Shown: positions 52,447 through 61,241, counted from the first letter of the stretch. The stretch is DNA of 64,000 nt from Mycolicibacterium fortuitum subsp. fortuitum (GCF_022179545.1 NZ_AP025518.1:1302001-1366000); one strand, 5' to 3'. Notes: generated by a model from the sequence alone, not told the origin. Numbers and translations: made by a program.

Positions 52447-53984
52447 GCGGATACCAGCTCCCGGTGGACATGGGCAAGAACGCGGGGTAGTTCTTCGACC
52501 CGGCGGATGCGTTGGGACCGTTTGGGTCCGAACACTTCGGGCAGCGGATCGACGCGGACGGGGCCGACGCCGAGGTAGTACATGGAGACGCCCGCGTCGT
52601 TGGCTTCCTCCACGGCGTGGGCGGCATCAGCCCAGGCGTAGCGGCCCTCGTAGCCTTCGTCCGAGATCAGGCCATCACCGATGACGATGAGCAACCTGCG
52701 CTCCGAAGGCTGCGCGAGCAGGCGGCTGGTCATATGCCGCAGCGGCGCACCGAGTCGGGTGTAGCCGCCGGTGGACAGACCCAGACTGCCGGGTGGGACG
52801 AAACGGCGGTCCGCGAAGTCCTTGAGGCAGCTGACTTCCACGCGATGGCGGGTGTTGCCGGTGAACGTGAATATGCCGTGGCGTTCCCGCGCCGAGGTCA
52901 TCGCGCGGGACAGGGCGTCAGCGCAGGCGAGCTCGAGTTTGAAGATCCGGCCCCCGTGCACACCCAGCGACGAGCTGCCGTCGAGGAGCAGCGCGGTTGT
53001 CACGTCGCGGCTGGCGGGTAACAGTTCACGGAAGAGGCGCGGTTCGACCGCCTCACCGGTGGTCAGGTCCATGAAGTGGTTGACGTACTGGTCGACGTCG
53101 AGGTCGGAGCCGTCTTCGAGCCGATTCTTCATGGCCCGGTGGGTGTTCTCCTCGAACCACTTCCGGACGTCGACGGTAACTGTGCCCGGCTTTCGGTCGC
53201 GGCTGGAGCGGGTCTGCTCGAGAACCGCGACGTGGTCCGGCATGAAGCTCTTCGTCCATGCGTTCCATTCCGGGTAGGGGATTCCCGGCCGGTGGTCGGG
53301 GGTGATGTCGAGGTCGTTGTCCTGAGGCCGGCTGGGTGGCGGAAGGTTCGAGTTGCGGACGCCCCCGTCCCCGCCGGCAGGGACGGAATGTGGTGCCGGT
53401 GAACGCTTCTGGTTGGTGGTCCACGGCAGCCGCCCGAACGTGCGGCGCAGCTTGTCGGACAGGCCCTGCGGCTGGGTGTATGCCCGCGGCAGGCTGCCGA
53501 GCAGCGGGTCGATGGAGAACTGCTGTGAGGTACGCGCCAGGGCGAAGGCCCGGTTCAGCATCTCCTCGGCGTCCATGTTCGCGGCGGCCGGTTCCAGGTG
53601 CGGAAGCGTCGAGCGAAGGTCAGCCAGTAGTCCGGGCCAGTTCTCGGCGACCCAGCCAAGCGCGACGCCGGCCTCGACGAGGGTGAGTGCGGCCAGTTCG
53701 CAGGTCGAGAGCTCGTTGAGCCGGTAGTCGAGGATGCGTTCTTTGGATGGCGAGCACTGCAGTGCCACACCGCATGTCAGTGTTCGCCGCGTCCAGTCAC
53801 GACGCGGTGGATAGGGCACGTGCACGACGTCGAGCAGGGAACTCAGACCGAAGCCGCGGTGCTGGCCGCTGACCAGGCGGGCGCCGGTGCGGCGCTGGCC
53901 ACTCAACGCCACGGCGGTGACGGCGCAACTGCGCTCGGTCGCCATGGCGCGGGCTTCGTCGAGTTCGGGCATCTGCTGCGTCAC
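52443..53984 (-). CDS. vWA-domain protein (NorD/CbbO-like)
   Basis: 513 aa from GTG 53984. A helical N-terminal region is followed by a Pro-rich linker (about 215-250) and a C-terminal vWA domain with MIDAS DGSSS (D335, S337, S339), a conserved TGGYTRLGAPLRHM (second MIDAS Thr) and IVIGDGLISDEGYEG. This layout is that of NorD/CbbO proteins that recruit a MoxR-type ATPase to its target. Start lies four bases after the 35-aa microprotein stop. Confidence 0.88.
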   Translation of the reverse strand: MTQQMPELDEARAMATERSCAVTAVALSGQRRTGARLVSGQHRGFGLSSLLDVVHVPYPPRRDWTRRTLTCGVALQCSPSKERILDYRLNELSTCELAALTLVEAGVALGWVAENWPGLLADLRSTLPHLEPAAANMDAEEMLNRAFALARTSQQFSIDPLLGSLPRAYTQPQGLSDKLRRTFGRLPWTTNQKRSPAPHSVPAGGDGGVRNSNLPPPSRPQDNDLDITPDHRPGIPYPEWNAWTKSFMPDHVAVLEQTRSSRDRKPGTVTVDVRKWFEENTHRAMKNRLEDGSDLDVDQYVNHFMDLTTGEAVEPRLFRELLPASRDVTTALLLDGSSSLGVHGGRIFKLELACADALSRAMTSARERHGIFTFTGNTRHRVEVSCLKDFADRRFVPPGSLGLSTGGYTRLGAPLRHMTSRLLAQPSERRLLIVIGDGLISDEGYEGRYAWADAAHAVEEANDAGVSMYYLGVGPVRVDPLPEVFGPKRSQRIRRVEELPRVLAHVHRELVSA

Positions 53985-53988
53985 GTCG

Positions 53989-54096
53989 TCAGAAGGTGCC
54001 GATGTTGGAGAACATCCAGTACCAGAACCAGATGATCAAACCGGTGCCGCCCCAGGCGGCCACATAGCGGAGTATCTCCCAGATCCAGCCGGCCAC
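53989..54096 (-). CDS. 35-aa tryptophan-rich single-pass microprotein
   Basis: GTG 54096 preceded by GAGGAG, TGA 53989-53991. Six of 35 residues are Trp (W4, W6, W15, W23, W25, W27), in AAWGGTGLIIWFWYWMF, which forms one membrane helix. It is placed between the TetR and vWA genes with gaps of only a few bases. Probably a membrane subunit or assembly peptide of the locus. Confidence 0.65.
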   Translation of the reverse strand: MAGWIWEILRYVAAWGGTGLIIWFWYWMFSNIGTF

Positions 54097-54097
54097 G

Positions 54098-54127
54098 TCA
54101 GTGCTCCTCGCAGAAGGGGTGTTTCAT
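54098..54127 (-). CDS. Possible 9-codon ORF between tetR and the 35-aa gene
   Basis: ATG 54127 overlaps the TetR stop (ATGA) and TGA 54098-54100 ends one base before the next GTG. The peptide would be MKHPFCEEH. It could simply couple translation of the TetR gene to the microprotein; real coding is uncertain. Confidence 0.25.
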   Translation of the reverse strand: MKHPFCEEH

Positions 54128-54726
54128 CGGACCTCCAGTCCTCGTCGTGCGGTGATGACCAAGTTGGCCAGCATCGCGTCGCGGTGCCGGCTGTTGGCGG
54201 TGGTGGTCAGGACGCCGTAGATCCCAAGGAGGAAGAACGCGGCGCTGTAGAAGGCGTCGACTTCGGGATGCACCTCGCCGTCGCCGCGGGCACGCTCGAT
54301 CTCGCGGACGAGCAGCACGATCATCGGGTGGTCGCTCCATTCGTCCTTGGTGGGACGTGTCGGCGAGAAGTGCAGCGCGAGAAGTTCTTTGAACAGGAGC
54401 GGTCCGAAGCGTTGCTCCAGGCTGCTTATCAGCCGGACGAGCTCGGTCAACGCTGACGCGAGATCGTGCGGGCTGTCGAGGAAATGCGTGAATTCGGCTG
54501 CCATGCGTGTCTCTTCGCGCCTTTCCAGTTCCAGCAGGACGTGCTCCTTGCTCGGGAAGTGGAAGAAGAAGGTTCCGTGGGCTACGCCTGCGACGTCGAC
54601 GATCGCACCGACGTCCGCCCCGGCCATGCCCGACGCCCGGAACTCGGCGATGGCCGCGCCGAGTATCCGTTCCCGCGTCTGCAGTCGGCGCAATTCCCGC
54701 GCCGACTGCTTGATCTGTGGGGTCAT
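54124..54726 (-). CDS. TetR family regulator of the AAA+/vWA locus
   Basis: 200 aa. HTH at about 15-60 (RERILGAAIAEFRASGMAGADVGAIVDVAGVAHGTFFFHFPSKEHVLLELE). The C-terminal ligand domain includes a YSAAFFLLGIYGVLTTTA helix. It lies between the two polytopic membrane genes on the same strand, and a 32-bp palindrome sits directly upstream. It is the likely switch for the whole leftward operon. Confidence 0.9.
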   Translation of the reverse strand: MTPQIKQSARELRRLQTRERILGAAIAEFRASGMAGADVGAIVDVAGVAHGTFFFHFPSKEHVLLELERREETRMAAEFTHFLDSPHDLASALTELVRLISSLEQRFGPLLFKELLALHFSPTRPTKDEWSDHPMIVLLVREIERARGDGEVHPEVDAFYSAAFFLLGIYGVLTTTANSRHRDAMLANLVITARRGLEVR

Positions 54727-54740
54727 GGTCCGCTCATTTC

Positions 54741-54772
54741 TAACTCAGTAACTGATTTCAGTCAATGAGTTA
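54741..54772. promoter_or_regulatory. Nested palindrome upstream of tetR
   Basis: Outer arms TAACTCA (54741-54747) and TGAGTTA (54766-54772), inner arms ACTGA (54751-54755) and TCAGT (54758-54762), all centred at 54756.5. The AGTCAATGA half recurs at 55528-55536 near the other membrane gene, so both may bind the same TetR. Confidence 0.7.
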
Positions 54773-54782
54773 AGTCATTCAT

Positions 54783-55514
54783 CTAATCGGAGAAGATCTC
54801 GCGGTTGACCGAATGCAGGTAGGGGATCGCGAGGAACGGAGTGATGTAGAAGATGTCGTAGAGCCACCACCCGACGACCGGCAGCACGACCCCGGCGAAC
54901 CGGACGTCGGCGTACATCGTCATGTTGAACACGTACAGGCACCAGATGACGATCCCCATCCAGCAGGTGATGATCATCCACTGGTGGCCCCATCTCTTCA
55001 TCTGAAGGAAGCCGATGCCCGCGGCGATCCGCATGGTGAAGACGGTGAGGATCATGCCGACTTCCATCGCCTTTTCGCCTGGGCCGGCGGCTCCGCCGAT
55101 CCACAGCTCGTTGTAGTGCCAGAAGTATCCGGCGTCGAACATTGCGCCCCAGCCGTTCAACAGGATTCGGGCGAGGATGGTGTGATTGGCGGCAACGTCG
55201 AGGGCCCAGCCGACGGTGTTGATCGCGGCGTCGATGATGACCAGATAGCCGATCAGTGTGACCAGCATCGGCCGGACGGACAGTCCGTCGCGCTGCGCCT
55301 TGCGAAGCAGCCAGACGCCCCGGAGGAACAGGGGCAGGCCGAAGATGCCGAGGGTCGCGGTGCCGATGAGCAGGCTGCCGGAGATGAGCCATTTGTCGGC
55401 CTGGCGCTGTGCTCGATGCGAGGCGTCCAGGTGTTCGTCGAGTCCGCCGGCCGAGGGGCGTGCGACCTCGGCCCCGCTGCTGCCGCGCCTCAGATTGAAC
55501 GTTGGCATGTTCAT
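54783..55514 (-). CDS. Polytopic membrane protein B of the AAA+/vWA locus
   Basis: 243 aa from ATG 55514 (ATG 55508 also possible). Paralogue of the protein at 50801-51502: the C-terminal 150 residues are nearly the same, including [46 protein letters not shown] and [13 protein letters not shown], while the first 60 residues differ. About six membrane helices. A TATAGT box lies about eight bases before the ATG within a palindrome, so transcription may be near-leaderless and repressible. Family not recognised. Confidence 0.8.
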   Translation of the reverse strand: MNMPTFNLRRGSSGAEVARPSAGGLDEHLDASHRAQRQADKWLISGSLLIGTATLGIFGLPLFLRGVWLLRKAQRDGLSVRPMLVTLIGYLVIIDAAINTVGWALDVAANHTILARILLNGWGAMFDAGYFWHYNELWIGGAAGPGEKAMEVGMILTVFTMRIAAGIGFLQMKRWGHQWMIITCWMGIVIWCLYVFNMTMYADVRFAGVVLPVVGWWLYDIFYITPFLAIPYLHSVNREIFSD

Positions 55515-55520
55515 GCAGGC

Positions 55521-55532
55521 TGACTATAGTCA
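55521..55532. promoter_or_regulatory. Perfect palindrome over the promoter of membrane protein B
   Basis: TGACTATAGTCA (55521-55532) contains TATAGT on both strands. It directly precedes the ATG of the leftward gene and faces the rightward DapB-fold gene. Candidate TetR site. Confidence 0.5.
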
Positions 55533-55614
55533 ATGAAATTGGGTGGTCAATCGGCTACTTCGACGGCGCCGAAAGGTCTCACCACCATTCGGGGGAACTG
55601 GAGCAGGTTCGACG

Positions 55615-56688
55615 ATGCGCAGAGTGGTCCAGTTCTCCACCGGCAATGTCGGTAGGCATTCGCTGGCGGCGATCATCCGTAGGCCCGACCTGACGTTGGT
55701 GGGTGTCCATGCCGCCGGCCCGGACAAGATCGGCCGTGACGCTGCTGAACTATGTGGGCATGGCGAGCCGACGGGCGTCATCGCCACGGACGACATCGAT
55801 GCGCTCATCGCCCTGGCGCCGGACTGCGTGGTCTACACGGCGTTGGGTGAGACGCGGCCGATGGAGGCGATCGAGCAGATGTCGCGGTTCCTGGCCGCTG
55901 GGATCAACGTCGTCGGCACCTCCATGGTGTGGTTGGTGACACCGCACCAGGCCGACGATTGGTTGCGGGTACCGCTTGAGGAGGCGTGCTCGGTCGGGAA
56001 CTCCTCGCTGTACGTCAACGGCATCGACCCCGGATACTCGGGGGACACCGCGGTATACGCTGCGCTCAGTCTGGTCACCCGCGCCGAGTCGGTGACGGTC
56101 AAGGAGATCTTCGACTACGGCAACTACGACGACTACGAATACACCGGCACCGCCATGGGTTTCGGCACCACTCCGGACGACGAGCTGCCGATGGCATTCC
56201 AGCCGGGAGTGATCACGGCGATGTTCGGCGGATTGGTGCGCAATCTAGCCCATCATCTCGGCGTGGAGCTCGACGAGGTTCGTCAGCGGTTCGAGCCGTG
56301 GTACGCCACCGAGCGCATCGAGTGCACGATGATGACCGTCGAACCAGGGCAATTGGCCGGCACCCGATTCGCCGCCGAAGGCATCCGCGGCGGCGTTCCG
56401 GTCATCACTGTCGAGCACACCACCCGGCTCACCCCCGCGGCGGCGCCGGACTGGGAGTATCCGCCCGAGGGCCAGTCCGGCGTGCACAAGGTGATCGTGG
56501 AGGGCGAGCCACGCATCGAGCTGAGCACTGAGCTGTCCCATCCGACGCTCGACGTGACCGACGCCGGATGCTTGTCCACCGCGGCGCGCGTCGTGAACGC
56601 GATCGACTGGGTGTGTGACGCTCCGGCGGGCCTGGTTGCCGCCGAGGACATCCCGCCGACCGCGCTGATCCGTGGCCTGATGTGGTGA
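55615..56688 (+). CDS. DapB-fold NAD(P)H-dependent dehydrogenase
   Basis: 357 aa from ATG 55615. Rossmann N-terminus VVQFSTGNVGRHSLAAIIRRPDLTLVGVHA, a conserved VVYTALGETRP, and a C-terminal domain with NGIDPGYSGDTAVY, matching the amine dehydrogenase/2,4-diaminopentanoate dehydrogenase-like group that shares the dihydrodipicolinate reductase fold. It is common in mycobacterial catabolic clusters with unknown substrates. It starts the catabolic block to the right of the AAA+/vWA locus. Confidence 0.85.
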   Translation: MRRVVQFSTGNVGRHSLAAIIRRPDLTLVGVHAAGPDKIGRDAAELCGHGEPTGVIATDDIDALIALAPDCVVYTALGETRPMEAIEQMSRFLAAGINVVGTSMVWLVTPHQADDWLRVPLEEACSVGNSSLYVNGIDPGYSGDTAVYAALSLVTRAESVTVKEIFDYGNYDDYEYTGTAMGFGTTPDDELPMAFQPGVITAMFGGLVRNLAHHLGVELDEVRQRFEPWYATERIECTMMTVEPGQLAGTRFAAEGIRGGVPVITVEHTTRLTPAAAPDWEYPPEGQSGVHKVIVEGEPRIELSTELSHPTLDVTDAGCLSTAARVVNAIDWVCDAPAGLVAAEDIPPTALIRGLMW

Positions 56689-56697
56689 TTGCTCGCG

Positions 56698-58170
56698 CTA
56701 AGGAGTCAACCGTTCCCGCAACTCCCGCTTGAGCACTTTGCCGTAGCTGTTCTTCGGTAGTGAGTCGATGAACTCATAGCGCTTGGGCCGCTTGAACCGC
56801 GCGATGCGTTCCAGCAGATGCGCGTCGAGGGCGGCGGGCTCGACATCGCCGACCACGAAGGCGACTACCACCTCACCCCAGTCCGCATCGGGGGCTCCCA
56901 CCACGCCCGCCTCCACGACATCGGGGTGTTCGAGCAGGGCTTCCTCGACTTCGCGGGGGTAGATGTTGCTGCCCCCGCTGATCACCACGTCCTTGGACCG
57001 GTCGCGCAGGGTGAGGTAGCCGCGTGCGTCGAAAGAACCCATGTCCCCGGTGTGCAGCCAACCGTCCTTGAGCGTGGCCTCGGTGGCGGCCGGGTTGTTC
57101 CAGTAACCCGACATCACAACGTCGCCGCGGCAGACGATCTCACCGATCTCGCCGACGGCAGCCTGGGTGCCGTCGGCGTTCAGCACGGCCACCTCGACGC
57201 CCGAGCGGGGGTACCCGACCGAGCCCAGCGTCGCGTCGTCGGCGCCGATGTGGTCCCGACGGCGCAGCCCGGTGATCGTCATCGGTGCCTCGCCCTGCCC
57301 GTAGAGCTGAACGAAGATCGGGCCGTAGGCCGCCAGCGCTTTCTTGAGGCTGTCGACGTACATCGGCCCGCCGCCGTAGACCACGGTTTTCAGGTTCTCC
57401 GGACGCGGCCGGCCGGTCTGGATCAGGCGCTGCACCATGGTCGGAGCAAGGAAGGCGCTGCTGCCTGGGTGGTGGCTGCACAGGTCCAGGAACTCGTCGG
57501 GTTCGAACGCGGCGGATTCCGGCACCACCTGGCGAGCGCCGCGCAGCACGTAGGGCGGGATGTACAGACCGGAGCCGTGGGACATCGGGGCACCGTGGAT
57601 CAGGCTGCAGTTCTCGTCCGGGTCGTCGAAGTCGGCGAGGTGCGCCACCGTCATCGCCATCAGATTGCGGTGGGACAGCATGGCGCCCTTGGATTTTCCG
57701 GTGGTGCCGCTGGTGTAGAACAGCCAGGCCAGGGCGCCCGGGTCGGTGGTCGGCGCAGCCGTGGGTGCTGCATCGAACCGGTCCGAGTACTCCTGACCGC
57801 CGATGGTTTCCACGGGGGTTTCGGTGGCGGCGGCGAGGTCGCCGGCGATCTTGGCCGACGCGAACACCTGCGCCGCACCGGAATCAGCCAGGATGTCGGC
57901 CATCTCGCGAGGATGCAGCTTGTAGTTGATCGGCACGAACACGCACTCGGCCGCCCAGATGGCAAACATCAGCTCGACGATCTCGGGCCGGTTCTCGCTG
58001 GCGACGGCGATGCGGGTGCCGCGATCACCGAGGGCCTTCAATGTGGTGGCCAGTCGCAGTACTCGGTCGCGCAGCTCGGCCCAGGTGAGCAGTTGACGCT
58101 CGCCCAGGAACACCGCACCCCGGTCGCCGAAACGTGCGGCCGCCTGATCGAGCACGGCGAAAACATTCAT
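56698..58170 (-). CDS. Acyl-CoA ligase (ANL superfamily)
   Basis: 490 aa from ATG 58170, overlapping the SDR stop (ATGA). Motifs: FYTSGTTGKSKGAMLSHRN, LYGQGEAPMTITG, HTGDMGSFDARGYLTLRDRSKDVVISGGSNIYPREVEE and the catalytic Lys in NSYGKVLKREL. It makes an acyl-CoA from a carboxylic acid, probably a catabolic intermediate. Last gene of the leftward operon that begins with the SMP-30 and GntR genes. Confidence 0.92.
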   Translation of the reverse strand: MNVFAVLDQAAARFGDRGAVFLGERQLLTWAELRDRVLRLATTLKALGDRGTRIAVASENRPEIVELMFAIWAAECVFVPINYKLHPREMADILADSGAAQVFASAKIAGDLAAATETPVETIGGQEYSDRFDAAPTAAPTTDPGALAWLFYTSGTTGKSKGAMLSHRNLMAMTVAHLADFDDPDENCSLIHGAPMSHGSGLYIPPYVLRGARQVVPESAAFEPDEFLDLCSHHPGSSAFLAPTMVQRLIQTGRPRPENLKTVVYGGGPMYVDSLKKALAAYGPIFVQLYGQGEAPMTITGLRRRDHIGADDATLGSVGYPRSGVEVAVLNADGTQAAVGEIGEIVCRGDVVMSGYWNNPAATEATLKDGWLHTGDMGSFDARGYLTLRDRSKDVVISGGSNIYPREVEEALLEHPDVVEAGVVGAPDADWGEVVVAFVVGDVEPAALDAHLLERIARFKRPKRYEFIDSLPKNSYGKVLKRELRERLTP

Positions 58171-58940
58171 CGGGCAATCCATTCCGACTGAAGTGCGAAC
58201 TCGGACAGGTACTTCGTCGAGCTCCAGCCGCCGTCGACGACGATGGTCTGGCCGTTGATGAAGCTGCCGCCCTCGGAGCACAGGAAGGCCACGGTGGCGG
58301 CGACGTCCTCGACCCGGCCCAGGCGGGTGTGCGGCGTCATCTCGGTCTGCATCTTGCGGAAGCCGGGATCGTTGAGCCGCTGCTCGACCATCGGGGTGAC
58401 GGTGACACCGGGGGCCACCGCATTGCACCGGATGCCCTGCGCACCGTACTGGCAGGCGATGTGGGTGGTCAGCGCGGTCAGCCCGCCCTTGGCCGCCGAG
58501 TACGCGCCGCCGCGCAATCCGCCGACGACGGCAAAGGTGGAGGTGACGTTGATGATGGCCGAGCCGGGCCCCATATGTGGGATCACGTCGCGGGCCAACC
58601 GGAAAGGTGCTCGCAGCATGACCCCCAGGAAGCGGTCGAGGGTTTCGTCATCGGTCTCGTGCAGGGGTTTGGGACTGCCGATGCCGGCGTTGTTGACAAG
58701 GAAGTCGATGCGGCCCCATCGGGACAATGCGGCTTCGACGATACGCTGTGGGGCGTCATCGTCGGTCAGGTCGACGGCCAGGGTGGCGATCCGGTCCGGG
58801 TCGTCTACGGCGCGCTCGAGTTCGGTGAGCCGGTCGGTGTCGCGGCCGGTGCCGAGTACCGCAATTCCGCCCTCGGCAAGCATGGTGGCACAGCCGAATC
58901 CGATTCCGCTGCTGGCTCCGGTGACGATCGCAACCTGCAT
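58167..58940 (-). CDS. Short-chain dehydrogenase/reductase
   Basis: 257 aa. Rossmann TGASSGIGFG, NNAGIG, catalytic Ser region INVTSTFA, catalytic YSAAK, and the C-terminal VDGGWSS. ATG 58940 overlaps the stop of the upstream ligase by one base (TAATG), and its own stop overlaps the next ligase. It oxidises or reduces an alcohol/ketone of the pathway. Confidence 0.92.
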   Translation of the reverse strand: MQVAIVTGASSGIGFGCATMLAEGGIAVLGTGRDTDRLTELERAVDDPDRIATLAVDLTDDDAPQRIVEAALSRWGRIDFLVNNAGIGSPKPLHETDDETLDRFLGVMLRAPFRLARDVIPHMGPGSAIINVTSTFAVVGGLRGGAYSAAKGGLTALTTHIACQYGAQGIRCNAVAPGVTVTPMVEQRLNDPGFRKMQTEMTPHTRLGRVEDVAATVAFLCSEGGSFINGQTIVVDGGWSSTKYLSEFALQSEWIAR

Positions 58941-60499
58941 TAGTCGTGCCCCTTCAGCGTCGCTCGGATCTGATGCTTCAACACTTTGCCCGCGTCGTTC
59001 TTCGGTAGTGCGTCCCAGATCTCCACCCGCTCGGGCGCTTTGAACCGGGCCAGGCCGTGCTCGGCCAGGACCTGCCCCACAGCTGCCACGTCGGGACATT
59101 GCCCGTTGGCGGTGACCAGCACCGCGCAGGCCCGTTCCCCGGTGCGCTCGTCGGGCAGGCCGACGACAGCCGCCTCGACGATGCCGAGCTGTCCGACAAG
59201 GAGATCCTCGACCTCTTTGGGCGAGATGTTCTCGCCGTTGCGGATGATGAGGTCCTTGGCCCGTCCGGTCACCTGCAGGTAGTCGCCGTCCACCCAGCGG
59301 CCGAGGTCCCCGGTGCGGAAAAAGCCGTTCTCGTCGAAGGATTCGATCTCGTCCTCCGGGTGCAGATACCCCAGGAGCATCTGCGGACCCCGGGCCCGGA
59401 TTTCCCCGGAGACCAGACGGATCTCAGCGATGCCGGGCCGCCCGTCGGTCTCGGCGGCGTGTTCGACGCTACCCGGGGCCAGGGAGCCGACGGTGGTGAC
59501 CGGCACCTCGGTGGAGCCGTACACCCGGCTGACCACGGCCCTGTCGAAGTAGTCCGAAGCCCGCCGGATCAGTGACGGAGGCACCGAAGCGCCACCGCAG
59601 ATGAACACTTTGAGATCGGGCAACCGGGTGCCGGCCCGTTCGGAGGCTCCCAGCAGCTGCTCCAGAAACGGTGTGGCCCCGGCCATGTGGGTGCAGTGGT
59701 GTTGGGACATCAGCGCGACGCCGTTCTCGGCGTTCCACCGCTCCATCAGCACCGCGGTGCTGCCCAGCAGCAGAGGGCATTCGAAGGCGTAGATGGAGCC
59801 GCCGATGTGCGCTATGGGGGAGGGCACCAGGAAGGTGTCTCCGGGGTCGATCATCCAGTGCTCGCGCAGCTGCTGGATGAGGGCGTGGATCGAGTTGTGG
59901 CTGTGCAGTACGCCTTTGGGCCGTCCAGTGGTACCCGACGTGTACATGATCATTCGGATGTCATCGGGGTCCAGGGCCGGCAGGTCCCGGTGCACCGCGT
60001 CAGACAGCGCGGAGAATTCACGGTGTGGTCCCGGCTCCCCGCGCAGCACCACTACCTCCGGTGGCGTGTCCAACTGCGCGCACACCCGGGTGAGCATCGC
60101 CGCGTAGTCGTGATTACCGAATTCGGCGGGGATGAAGATCGCCCGGCTCTGTGCGTCGTCGAGGATGAAGCTCAACTCACGGTCCCGCAGTGAGGGCAGG
60201 ATCGGATTGACCACCATGCCGGCCAGGGTGGCACCCAGGTAGATGATCGCGGCCTCGTGCCAGTTGGGCAGCATGAACGACACCACGCTGCCCGCAGGCA
60301 TCCACTCGATCAGTCGCACCGCCAGTGCCGCTGCCCGCCTGTGCAAATCGCGGGCCGTCAGGCTGGTCTCGCCGTCAACCAGGAGCACCCGGTCGGGACT
60401 GTCGTGTTCGGCAGCGGCCAGCGCATCGGCCAGGGTGGTCGACACCCACAGTCCGCGGTCGTAGGCGTCGGCCGCGCGCGCCTCATCGCGCTGGATCAC
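58940..60499 (-). CDS. Acyl-CoA ligase (ANL superfamily), second in operon
   Basis: 519 aa from GTG 60499 with AAGGGG upstream. Motifs: MYTSGTTGRPKGVLHSHNS, VYGSTEVPVTT, RTGDLGRWVDGDYLQVTGRAKDLIIRNGENISPKEVEDLL and Lys in NDAGKVLKHQIRA. The gene starts one base after the GntR stop. It resembles cyclohexane-carboxylate/benzoate-type CoA ligases in layout, but the substrate cannot be told. Confidence 0.92.
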   Translation of the reverse strand: MIQRDEARAADAYDRGLWVSTTLADALAAAEHDSPDRVLLVDGETSLTARDLHRRAAALAVRLIEWMPAGSVVSFMLPNWHEAAIIYLGATLAGMVVNPILPSLRDRELSFILDDAQSRAIFIPAEFGNHDYAAMLTRVCAQLDTPPEVVVLRGEPGPHREFSALSDAVHRDLPALDPDDIRMIMYTSGTTGRPKGVLHSHNSIHALIQQLREHWMIDPGDTFLVPSPIAHIGGSIYAFECPLLLGSTAVLMERWNAENGVALMSQHHCTHMAGATPFLEQLLGASERAGTRLPDLKVFICGGASVPPSLIRRASDYFDRAVVSRVYGSTEVPVTTVGSLAPGSVEHAAETDGRPGIAEIRLVSGEIRARGPQMLLGYLHPEDEIESFDENGFFRTGDLGRWVDGDYLQVTGRAKDLIIRNGENISPKEVEDLLVGQLGIVEAAVVGLPDERTGERACAVLVTANGQCPDVAAVGQVLAEHGLARFKAPERVEIWDALPKNDAGKVLKHQIRATLKGHD

Positions 60500-60500
60500 G

Positions 60501-61235
60501 TCACCCCTTGACCCGGCGCATGGTCATGGCATGTCGGAATCGATCCGCGGGGTGGGTGTTGACGGTGACCTGGGCTATTTCTCCGTCGGAGGTGGTGTAC
60601 GTCCGTTGCATCTGCAGGGCCGGACTGCCCGCTGTGACCTTGAGACCCGCCGCCAGCTCGGGGGAGGTGACGATCGCTGTGATCTCTTGGTGCACCTCGA
60701 CGATGCTGACGCCGAACAGATCCTCGATCAACGGGAAGATGGGTCCGGAGTGCCGCTGCAGCAGCCGACCGACGCCGGCGAAGCTGCGGTTGATGTAGTA
60801 CTCCGTGCGGCACACCGGCGCTGAGTCGTCATCGGCCCGGCGGTAGCCGCGGACCGCCAGCCATTGCTCACCGAGTGGGAGGCCGGTGCGTTCGGCCAAT
60901 TCACCGTCGATGGTGACCATGGCATTGGACTCGATGGTGAACTGGGCGCCGGTGGCGAAGGCCAACAGGTCGTCGATCGAGACCACATCCTGGGCATAAG
61001 TACTCGTCGAGGCCCGCGGTGCCACTGTGGTACCGGCCCGGGGCCGCGACGTGACGAGGTTGTCGTCGCGAAGCCGGCGCAGCGCCTCGCGCACGGTGTA
61101 ACGGCTGACTTCGAAGCGCTCGCACAGCTCGTGTTCGGTGGGCAACTGTGAGCCCACGGGATACACCCCGTCGACGATCTCCTTGCGCAGGGTGCGAGCC
61201 ACCTGTAGGTAGCGATGGTCGGCCGAGACGGTCAT
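60501..61235 (-). CDS. GntR family regulator, HutC/UTRA type
   Basis: 244 aa. N-terminal winged helix (YLQVARTLRKEIVDGVYPVGSQLPTEHELCERFEVSRYTVREALRRLRDDNLV) and a UTRA ligand domain (SRSFAG-like INRSFAGVGRLLQRHSGPIFPLIEDLFGVSIVEVHQEITAI). It lies between the SMP-30 and ligase genes. The palindromes TAGTCCAGACAA and TTGTCCGGACAA in the divergent promoter at 62.9 kb are its likely operators. Confidence 0.92.
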   Translation of the reverse strand: MTVSADHRYLQVARTLRKEIVDGVYPVGSQLPTEHELCERFEVSRYTVREALRRLRDDNLVTSRPRAGTTVAPRASTSTYAQDVVSIDDLLAFATGAQFTIESNAMVTIDGELAERTGLPLGEQWLAVRGYRRADDDSAPVCRTEYYINRSFAGVGRLLQRHSGPIFPLIEDLFGVSIVEVHQEITAIVTSPELAAGLKVTAGSPALQMQRTYTTSDGEIAQVTVNTHPADRFRHAMTMRRVKG

Positions 61236-61241
61236 GACGGC

